Below, one piece after another: positions 1-5,622 of a stretch of DNA of 10,731 nucleotides (within the stretch, counting starts at the first letter, position 1; the number at the start of each line of letters is the position of its first letter). The notes under the pieces were generated by a model. That model searched no databases. It saw only the letters and a list, made by a program, of their open reading frames with translations, and was not told the DNA's origin. The DNA comes from Bacillota bacterium. GTDB lineage: Bacteria > Bacillota > Clostridia > Clostridiales > Clostridiaceae. Location: contig JAUZPI010000122.1 of the NCBI GenBank assembly GCA_030706015.1, positions 1 to 10,731 on the forward strand. Reading direction: 5' to 3'. Both the position numbers and the translations under genes were made by a program.

Positions 1-6
1 ACCTCC
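1..6 (-). promoter_or_regulatory. Possible ribosome binding site of a gene off the left edge
   Basis: Read on the minus strand these six bases are GGAGGT, a near-perfect Shine-Dalgarno core. They come after about 165 bases without any convincing coding frame (positions 7-172), so they could precede a start codon just outside the window. Only the motif is seen; the gene is an inference. Confidence 0.35.
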
Positions 7-24
7 AAATAATTTATAGTTATT

Positions 25-141
25 TGCATATAATTCGATAATAAATATCAAAATCCTTCTTTCGCTATAATATTTTTACATTTTACACAAAACATACAAC
101 CTAACTCACTGTGATTGAACGAGGTGAATGTAATTCGATAA
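25..141. repeat. Pair of 17-base direct repeats 100 bases apart
   Basis: Positions 25-41 and 125-141 both carry a T-G-N-A-T-N core followed by taattcgataa and match at 15 of 17 positions. The offset is exactly 100 bases. The pair lies in non-coding sequence between the transposase fragment and the left window edge. It could be a footprint of the former insertion element or a repeated regulator site; nothing decides between these. Confidence 0.4.
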
Positions 142-172
142 CAGATAATTTTTAGACTATAGAAATTTAATA

Positions 173-472
173 TCACAAGAAGCTATTACGAATATATATT
201 TTATATGCAAGAACTCTTTCAGGATAGTGACCTGTTCTTTGTTTATAGTCTTTAATTACAGTTATTAAACTTTCATCTTCGTTGTAAGCATCCCAACTAA
301 GCTTTTCTATTCTTACATAGCCATCAACAACACTAATTTCAATTTTAGCACCAATTTCAGTTTTTACTTTTGCTTTCCTCCTAACAATATGTCTAACAAA
401 TGGTTGGCTTAAACTTACAATTCTACTATTTGCATTTATATCTGCATGAAGTTGCATCTCACCATTTACCAC
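173..472 (-). pseudogene. IS5/IS1182-type transposase, internal fragment
   Basis: This 99-codon frame (GTG at 472, probably not a real start) reads as the middle of a DDE transposase of the IS5/IS1182 type. Recognisable blocks are RIVSLSQPFVR (about residues 17-27), GAKIEISVVDGY (41-52), LSWDAYNE (58-65) and YKQRTGHYPERVLA (76-89). In this family the next residues normally read ADKIY, with the second catalytic Asp. Here the text is AYKIY, so that Asp is Tyr. The frame then picks up an extra Ile codon and stops at SFL. The N-terminal part, the DDE glutamate region and the C-terminus are all missing, and no clear terminal inverted repeats were seen. It is a dead remnant. The family assignment is from memory of conserved transposase text, not from a search. 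Confidence 0.7.
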
Positions 473-512
473 TACTATTCGCCCTGCTACTGAAGCTTCA
501 TTTATCAGATGG

Positions 513-662
513 CTATTTGATTCGTCCTACTGCAACACCTATAATATTTACATCTCCGCCATCTAGAATAATTGGCTCGTAATTTTTATTTTCAGCAATT
601 AGTAGAATGCTGCTTCCCATAGGTCTAAACCTCTTTAGGGTAGCTGAACCATCAATATCCAT
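513..662 (-). pseudogene. LexA/S24-peptidase C-terminal fragment, copy B
   Basis: A 49-codon piece runs from an in-frame ATG to TAG. It reads MDIDGSATLKRFR (1-13), then SILLIAENKNYEPI (18-31) and DVNIIGVAVGRIK (37-49). This is the typical end of LexA/S24-type serine-lysine autoproteases found in SOS repressors and phage repressors: the Lys of the TLKRF block (K10) corresponds to the catalytic lysine, and the PI...GVAVG strand ends the fold. The helix-turn-helix, the cleavage site and the catalytic serine region are absent. The part upstream is replaced by a UvrD-like fragment in another frame, with an overlap of about 11 bases at the junction. A second, shorter copy lies at 903-1016. Confidence 0.7.
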
Positions 663-989
663 TGCCCTGAAAATCCACAAGATTTTCCTCTGATATTTTC
701 TTATTGTATAGGTTCATCACCTCATAAATGGCTTCTCTTGCTTTAGAATTCTTGAGAAGTCTTTGTGGTCCATCTGTGGAGCTTTTAGACATTCTACCTA
801 ACCTGTCCACACATTGATACTCCACAAGCTTCCGATAATTACAAGCTTTAATCCATGAAATTTCATCCTTGAAAAACTTTGAATTCTGAGTTGTTAAGAA
901 CTTTACATCAATTTTTCAGCTATCAATGATATGCTGCCTCCCATTAATCTAAATCTCTTTAGTGTAACTGAACCATTAATATCCATTCC
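589..989 (-). repeat. Diverged direct repeat of about 77 bases (LexA-like segment)
   Basis: Positions 589-666 and 913-989 align along their length with roughly 14 mismatches by hand count, about 80 percent identity, and encode the same S24-peptidase segment. Both end at the same bases (gctgaaaa on the minus strand), after which the sequences are unrelated. The 246 bases between them are the UvrD-like relic. The shared breakpoint suggests two paralogous repressor genes brought together by deletion or recombination. Confidence 0.65.
652..915 (-). pseudogene. UvrD-like helicase fragment
   Basis: An open stretch of 87 codons has no start codon that looks used; a TGA at 916-918 lies directly upstream in frame. 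It ends at a TGA where LexA-like copy B begins. The text includes FFKDEISWIKACNYRKL (about 14-30), VDRLGRMSKSSTDGPQRLL (36-54) and AIYEVMNLYNKKISEENLVDF (62-82, with the final DF). The E-I-x-W-I-K, D-R-x-G-R and Y-x-x-x-(I/L)-x-x-x-x-L-V-D-F pattern is what I know from the region ahead of the Walker B segment in UvrD-like superfamily 1 helicases. Neither Walker A nor motifs III-VI are present. It is a relic squeezed between two LexA-like relics. Family recognition is moderate. Confidence 0.55.
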
Positions 990-1016
990 AACGATTTCTC
1001 CATTATTATCTGTCAT
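903..1016 (-). pseudogene. LexA/S24-peptidase fragment, copy A
   Basis: A 37-codon frame runs from ATG to TAA: GEIVGMDINGSVTLKRFR (6-23), then GGSISLIAEKLM (26-37). It matches the central part of the S24/LexA peptidase domain (entry into the strand with the catalytic lysine, TLKRF, K20) and about 24 residues of copy B at 513-662. The frame breaks straight after LIAE, where the sequence turns into the UvrD-like fragment. There is an in-frame stop 15 bases ahead of the ATG and no Shine-Dalgarno motif. It is too short for a working protease, so it is called a relic rather than a small gene. Confidence 0.65.
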
Positions 1017-1037
1017 TTCTTTATTTTTTTAAAATAC

Positions 1038-1673
1038 TTATTTATTTTCATTCCATATAAATTTTAATTCACCTATTATATTTGTTATAAATAAGAGTAC
1101 GAAAAACATGCCAAATAAAATCTCTGAAATAGAGCTCATTTTTGCAATATTAGATACAGGAGTAATATCACCATACCCAACTGTAGTAATTGTAACAACG
1201 CTATAATATATCCATGTAATAGCATTATTAGTAGTCAATCTATTAACCATAAAACTGTTATTATTTAGACTAAATATTGCCTTATTAATCAAAGAAAAGA
1301 TTAGCATCATGGTAAAATATTGAATTAATAACAATATAAACAATCGCAAATTATTTTCAGACTTTTCTGTATGTTCTACCTTTGATGCCCCTTGTCTAAA
1401 AATAAACAACCAGATATTAATTATGAATATCTCCCATAGCCTAAATATCATCAAATATATTATATTGATATTTCCCCAGTCAAAAACAATCGTTATAATT
1501 ATAAAAGCAAACCAAAATAAATTAACAAATGTCACTATACCCATTCCTATATTCGATTTCTTATACTTTTCAGACAAGTATTTTATTAAAAAAGTTGTTG
1601 TTAATAATTGAAAAAAACTTATTACAGCATATAATAACCTTATTAGTGGTATTTTAAATTCATTTTTCTGCAC
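1038..1673 (-). CDS. Two-pore-helix-type potassium channel protein
   Basis: A 211-aa membrane protein with the potassium selectivity filter TTVGYGD at residues 163-169. The pore helix is about 150-162 and the closing inner helix about 184-206, the Ion_trans_2 (KcsA-like) layout. Hydrophobic segments at about 10-32, 43-64, 70-92 and 109-132 give three helices ahead of the pore module's first helix (109-132). None carries the regular arginines of a voltage sensor. There is no cytosolic RCK/TrkA domain; only a few residues follow the last helix. The start is GTG at 1673; AGGAGG at 1686-1691 lies 12 bases upstream, longer than usual, so an ATT codon at 1674-1676 with better spacing is a remote alternative. 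The defence-like operon upstream ends in a terminator at 1873-1917, so this gene is probably transcribed on its own. Confidence 0.88.
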   Translation of the reverse strand: MQKNEFKIPLIRLLYAVISFFQLLTTTFLIKYLSEKYKKSNIGMGIVTFVNLFWFAFIIITIVFDWGNINIIYLMIFRLWEIFIINIWLFIFRQGASKVEHTEKSENNLRLFILLLIQYFTMMLIFSLINKAIFSLNNNSFMVNRLTTNNAITWIYYSVVTITTVGYGDITPVSNIAKMSSISEILFGMFFVLLFITNIIGELKFIWNENK

Positions 1674-1756
1674 AATAGTTATATTCCTCCTAGAACTTCA
1701 TATATTAACAGCACCGAAACATTTTAATTATTCTTTATAATCAATTGTTTGAAATT

Positions 1757-1785
1757 TTATTACTAATAATTTAAGATAGTCTCAA
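1757..1785 (-). promoter_or_regulatory. Weak candidate promoter of the potassium channel gene
   Basis: On the minus strand TTGAGA (1780-1785) and TAATAA (1757-1762) are separated by 17 bases and lie between the upstream operon terminator and the channel gene. The -10 box is poor. In such AT-rich DNA chance matches are common, so this is only the best candidate seen in 1692-1872, a stretch that otherwise holds nothing recognisable. Confidence 0.3.
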
Positions 1786-1872
1786 GTTAATTTTGTATTT
1801 TCTTTAAGTTGATTAATTGACAACTCCCTAGGTAAAGACTTTTTTATTAATTTTATATATAGCCAATAAGAA

Positions 1873-1917
1873 AAAAATGTACATAGTTTATAGCACTTCA
1901 ACGTTATGTACATTTTT
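1873..1917 (-). terminator. Intrinsic terminator of the helicase-to-138-aa operon
   Basis: Two perfect 13-base arms (1873-1885 and 1905-1917; core atgtacata) are separated by 19 bases. The minus-strand transcript continues into a T-run (seven T at the arm end, then C). It begins 13 bases past the stop codon of the 138-aa gene, where an operon terminator belongs. The stem is AT-rich and the loop fairly large, so its strength is uncertain. The A-run on the other side would allow weak activity on the plus strand too. Confidence 0.7.
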
Positions 1918-1930
1918 AAAAATAAATAAT

Positions 1931-2347
1931 TTATTTTATGGTGAGTTCAATATTATATCTTATACCCGATATTTTAATTAATCTTATATATGGTCTTTCG
2001 CTAATCTCATTTGTTGTACAATCTTTATTTACAAAGTACTCAGACCAGGAAGTTAATCTTTTATTTATTATGCTTCCCAATTCCTTCCCAAAAAGTAACT
2101 TTGCCCTTTTTTTAGGATCAATATAAATTACTGCATCATATACATTATTACTATGAATAAGTGTTATCTGTATTTTACTATCATCACCTAATGTATTTAT
2201 TTCGAAAAAACTGGTTATTTCTTTAGGTATACCAGTTTGAAAATACTTAAACACTGATTTATCTACATGCTTCTCTGCAATTTTATCACTTACTAATGTC
2301 CATGAATCCTTATAATATGGGTACATATATTGAAACTCCGAACTCAT
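1931..2347 (-). CDS. Unrecognised 138-aa protein, last gene of the defence-like operon
   Basis: The start is the ATG at 2347 (MSSEFQYMYPYYKDSW), because AGGGGTGG at 2353-2360 lies 5 bases upstream. An ATG 13 codons earlier (2386) has no ribosome binding site. The coding region lies 48 bases behind the DUF262-HNH gene. There is no signal peptide, membrane segment or cysteine cluster. The first half is mixed helical and aromatic-rich (YMYPYYKDSW). Residues 51-85 look like alternating beta strands (KIQITLIHSNNVYDAVIYID) followed by a basic helix (KKRAKLLFGKELGSIINKRL). The chain ends in a further strand pair (YIRLIKISGIRYNIELTIK). I do not recognise the family. Its position after a probable effector would suit an immunity, specificity or accessory protein, but that rests only on context. 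Confidence 0.75.
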   Translation of the reverse strand: MSSEFQYMYPYYKDSWTLVSDKIAEKHVDKSVFKYFQTGIPKEITSFFEINTLGDDSKIQITLIHSNNVYDAVIYIDPKKRAKLLFGKELGSIINKRLTSWSEYFVNKDCTTNEISERPYIRLIKISGIRYNIELTIK

Positions 2348-2395
2348 CTCAACCACCCCTCTACATAGTGTTAATAATTTTATCATCAGATTAAA

Positions 2396-4561
2396 TCAAT
2401 CTATTATTGATAATAGGTCATCTAGTTCTTTTACTATACCATCCTTTAACATTGTAAATCTTTTTTGTAATATTTCCTTATAACATGCAGTTTCATCCTG
2501 CTGCGGAGAACCCCCTTCAAACATTTGTTTATATTCACTCGAAATAAAATGGTTAACAAACATTGAATTATTACCATTCCTTTCAAATACATTTTCTAAA
2601 TATTTTACCGGATTTGAGTCACTTATTATGTTATTAGTTTTGGATAAAATATATGTTCTATTAAGTGGGCTATTTAAAATATGATTCTTTTTATCTCGTA
2701 GCAGTTTTGTAGATTCTCCAATCTTTACGCAATTCCTTAATGGTATAATGTGGTGATCTTGCACATCAACTTTTATTTTCTCATCACCAATCAACTTTTC
2801 TTTTTCCTCAGCTATTTCCCAAGCATTTAAACAAAAATCATATAGTATATCCTTAGGTTGTCCACTTAAAATATATTGTAAAATAGTTTTATGTATAGCA
2901 CTTGGAATCGTCTCACTATCATTCTCACCTAGCAATATTGCTTTATCACAAAAACCTTCTACATTCAATACCCTTTCTTTTAACCTTTCGTAATTTATAT
3001 TCTCACCTTGCACTATCCATTTATATAAATTTTGTATATCCTTGATACATCTATCATTTTGATTATTTCTATATTCTCCACCAATTATCGATGCCCAATA
3101 CCAAAACTCAATTTTAGCCAATTTTTCATTACTACTCCATACTTCATCATTAAGTAATAGATAAGCAATAGGTAATATCATTAAATTATAATGTAAGTCA
3201 TTTACACTAACTATGCCGCAGCGTACTTGTAAAAACAAACAAGCCCTTATTAAACCAATTATAACTTCATTTGTTTTTTGATTTATATCTTCATGTTTTA
3301 TATTTAAAATCTTATCTCTTTTCATTAAATCAATTTTAATATCATCAATATTACCATAACTTGTATAACTTAAAATGGATAAAAGATTTAAATATTGTTT
3401 CTTAATAAGAGTATTAATCTCATTCTCTTTTATAGTTTCCATATTAGAAGATCTCAAAACTCTTGGCTTACTCCCCTTTAGCAAAGATGTAAGCGCATCT
3501 GGTACAACAGTTTCAGCCTCTAGCAAATTCGAAATTCGTTTACTTAGAGATTCACAACTTTTATCTCTTGCCGCTCTTGCAACCACTAAGTCAAAGTTAT
3601 CTAAAGGTGTGCCACCTTTGTTTATTCTTTCAAAGATAACTACAGCTCTACAAATTTCATCGGATTGCAGTCTGATTATGTCTACCTTTTGCCTTAAAAT
3701 ACTTTCTAAGAATGTTTGTATTTGCACCTTCCAATTCGCAGCTAATTTTGACCAAGCATCTAGTATATTTACCTCATCATTATCTTCAATGTATATTTCA
3801 ATATCTGGCTCTACATCTCCTAATATTTCAATAATCTTATCTTGGTTATCTTTATATTCATTAATAAGCTCATCTTTTCTTTCATTTGCTATTTTATCAA
3901 TTACATATTCATAGAAGGCCTTATCATCATTTTCTTTAAATAAACTATATAATGGTATCCAGCCTTCCTCTGATGCAAATTTAGCTTTTGCATTCAATAT
4001 ACTATTGTGTCTTTCTATTTTATTTCCAGACTTGTCATGTACCTCAAAATCAGGATTATACCACTTTTTAGAAAGGGTTACTCCTATATTTTCGCATGTC
4101 AGCCTATTTTCAATATTGCTTGGCTCCTCTTTTATTAAATTTTTTGAATTAAAATTTAAATCTCTCCATCCAAAAACATCAATTTCATCTTGCTTTGGTA
4201 TTACTCTTAAAAACCATCTTACTTTTAATATTTGATATACTTCTCTCGCAGCATCTTTCCAATTACTCTTTGAGAAAAAGTCGCTTAATACCCCTTTTAG
4301 CGAAGTTAGTCTTTGCTGACCATCAAGTAAATACATGCATTCTTCCTTCGGATTAGCCTGACCATTAGGAAATCCAAGTTCTTTTGTCGCAAAGTCATCA
4401 TTTTTACCATCTAATATCAGGAAACTTCCAATAGGTAGCGATAATATTAGTGAGGCAATTAATTCTTTTTGTTGATTCTTATTCCACACCAAATCCCTTT
4501 GAAAATCAGGTAAGACTAGTTTCTTCTCATCTATTAATTTGAATAACTCTATTAATTCCAT
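2396..4561 (-). CDS. DUF262 protein with DGQQR motif and C-terminal HNH-like motif (GmrSD/SspE-like)
   Basis: A 721-aa protein. The N-terminal DUF262 (ParB-like) domain shows LPDFQRDLVW at about 17-26, DGQQRLTSL at 80-88 and FERINKGGTPLDNFDL at about 310-325, all hallmarks of the GmrS/SspE family, where DGQQR belongs to the nucleotide-hydrolysing site. The C-terminal part carries DHHIIPL (His 603 and 604) followed by NSPLNR (630-635) and KTNN (641-644), the spacing expected of an HNH/DUF1524-type metal nuclease. Related GmrSD and SspE proteins cut modified or foreign DNA in an NTP-dependent way. Start choice: ATG at 4561 with AGGAG at 4569-4573, 7 bases upstream; a TTG six codons earlier (4579) lies ahead of that site. 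It follows the PLD gene after 120 bases containing a candidate promoter. It is probably a DNA-cleaving effector, but its trigger is unknown. Confidence 0.88.
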   Translation of the reverse strand: MELIELFKLIDEKKLVLPDFQRDLVWNKNQQKELIASLILSLPIGSFLILDGKNDDFATKELGFPNGQANPKEECMYLLDGQQRLTSLKGVLSDFFSKSNWKDAAREVYQILKVRWFLRVIPKQDEIDVFGWRDLNFNSKNLIKEEPSNIENRLTCENIGVTLSKKWYNPDFEVHDKSGNKIERHNSILNAKAKFASEEGWIPLYSLFKENDDKAFYEYVIDKIANERKDELINEYKDNQDKIIEILGDVEPDIEIYIEDNDEVNILDAWSKLAANWKVQIQTFLESILRQKVDIIRLQSDEICRAVVIFERINKGGTPLDNFDLVVARAARDKSCESLSKRISNLLEAETVVPDALTSLLKGSKPRVLRSSNMETIKENEINTLIKKQYLNLLSILSYTSYGNIDDIKIDLMKRDKILNIKHEDINQKTNEVIIGLIRACLFLQVRCGIVSVNDLHYNLMILPIAYLLLNDEVWSSNEKLAKIEFWYWASIIGGEYRNNQNDRCIKDIQNLYKWIVQGENINYERLKERVLNVEGFCDKAILLGENDSETIPSAIHKTILQYILSGQPKDILYDFCLNAWEIAEEKEKLIGDEKIKVDVQDHHIIPLRNCVKIGESTKLLRDKKNHILNSPLNRTYILSKTNNIISDSNPVKYLENVFERNGNNSMFVNHFISSEYKQMFEGGSPQQDETACYKEILQKRFTMLKDGIVKELDDLLSIID

Positions 4562-4584
4562 TTTATCACTCCTATACAATTAAT

Positions 4585-4613
4585 TTTATACAAAAATTCT
4601 CGTCATAATTCAA
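4585..4613 (-). promoter_or_regulatory. Candidate internal promoter ahead of the DUF262-HNH gene
   Basis: Minus-strand TTGAAT (4608-4613) and TATAAA (4585-4590) are spaced 17 bases apart. The predicted start of transcription falls near 4578, just ahead of the AGGAG site at 4569-4573. It lies in the longest gap of the cluster (4562-4681), which contains no other gene. It may let the DUF262 and 138-aa genes be expressed apart from the helicase-ATPase-PLD part. Confidence 0.45.
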
Positions 4614-4681
4614 GGTATAATTTATATAATATCACCTAATCCAGAATTATATTTTGATATCACTTCAATCAAAAATATGGG

Positions 4682-5581
4682 TTAACTAATTACTTTTATT
4701 CTTTGAGAGAAATTAGGTTTATCGATAATAATGTCCTCTATACCTAATTCTATAGTCCAACTTAGCAAATTTACTAGCAAAGTCTTAACATCTTTTCTAT
4801 ATGGCTTAGGATCATCAATTAATGAATAATGCAATTTTGCGGTTAGTTCTCCAAAGTATATTTCCTTATCTATAACAGTTTTTAACCATAAATATGGTTT
4901 GGACTTCCTAAACTTATCTTTTATATCTTCACTAGATTCATTTTCACTAATTTCTAATAACAATCTATCATGATCATTTATTTTTGATGGTGATTTACTG
5001 AAGAACATCTCTGTAACCCATAAACAGTGTACTTTTTTATTAAACAATTTTAATATACTGTTATCCCACTTATAATCTCTAGTAGCGCTTTCTTCACTTA
5101 TATTTTTAATTTGATTCATCATACTCTTATATATACCTTCTGATAATTCAATTGAATTATCAAATATTTTTTCTATTTTTGATAATTCAGCTGAATTAAT
5201 ATCAATGCACACAGCTGACTCAATATTTGAATCATTTTTTAGTCCAATCCCGCTTGAAGTTAAGTTTGCACTTCCAACAATAACCTTTGAATTATTAAAA
5301 ATATATATTTTAGAGTGTAAATCCAAGTTAAAATACACTTTCCACCCATTATTAATGCAATACTTATATACTCCTATATCAGTTGCTCCACCTATAATAT
5401 CATTTAACCTAAACCTAATTAACATCTTTTTATCTATATATTTATTTTGTAATGACTTTTCTATAAATTCCAGCGCCTCAATTTTACAAAATGCAGTAAT
5501 TATTTTTAAACTTGACGAAACATTACTTAGTTCTAGTTCTAATTTTTTCTTAATTTCTGTTGAATGAAAAATTTGTTCCAT
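4682..5581 (-). CDS. Phospholipase-D-fold nuclease with one HKD-type motif
   Basis: A 299-aa protein with an N-terminal PLD nuclease domain. LHSKIYIFN (His 89, Lys 91) is followed by IVGSANLTSSG (Gly 103, Ser 104, Asn 106) and the conserved Glu of SNIESAV (Glu 121). Only one HKD motif exists, so, as in other single-motif members such as Nuc and BfiI, the active site would form between two subunits. The Asp that normally follows HxK by four residues is Asn (96); His, Lys, Ser and Asn remain, so activity is still plausible. Residues about 150-299 are an unrecognised alpha/beta region that may bind DNA or a partner. Start: ATG at 5581 with GAGGT at 5587-5591; an ATG four codons upstream (5593) overlaps that site. 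It lies 41 bases behind the GHKL ATPase gene. PLD nucleases also occur in DISARM and Mokosh defence systems. Confidence 0.85.
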   Translation of the reverse strand: MEQIFHSTEIKKKLELELSNVSSSLKIITAFCKIEALEFIEKSLQNKYIDKKMLIRFRLNDIIGGATDIGVYKYCINNGWKVYFNLDLHSKIYIFNNSKVIVGSANLTSSGIGLKNDSNIESAVCIDINSAELSKIEKIFDNSIELSEGIYKSMMNQIKNISEESATRDYKWDNSILKLFNKKVHCLWVTEMFFSKSPSKINDHDRLLLEISENESSEDIKDKFRKSKPYLWLKTVIDKEIYFGELTAKLHYSLIDDPKPYRKDVKTLLVNLLSWTIELGIEDIIIDKPNFSQRIKVIS

Positions 5582-5622
5582 CTCATACCTCATAACTATT
5601 TGATTTTTATTTCCACTGTATA

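Noticed and set aside
903..1016. A real 37-aa small gene
   Set aside because: It has no ribosome binding site, an in-frame stop just upstream, and its text is a piece of an S24 peptidase domain ending at a breakpoint.
3375..3914. A 179-codon open frame on the plus strand
   Set aside because: It lies wholly opposite the DUF262-HNH gene, has no ribosome binding site, and its serine- and leucine-rich text is what the complement of an AT-rich gene gives. Other plus-strand frames opposite the helicase, ATPase, PLD and desulfurase genes were dismissed for the same reason.
4562..4579. Longer N-termini for several genes (TTG 4579, ATG 5593, TTG 7425, ATG 2386)
   Set aside because: In each case a good Shine-Dalgarno sequence lies between the longer start and the next in-frame ATG, so the shorter proteins are preferred.
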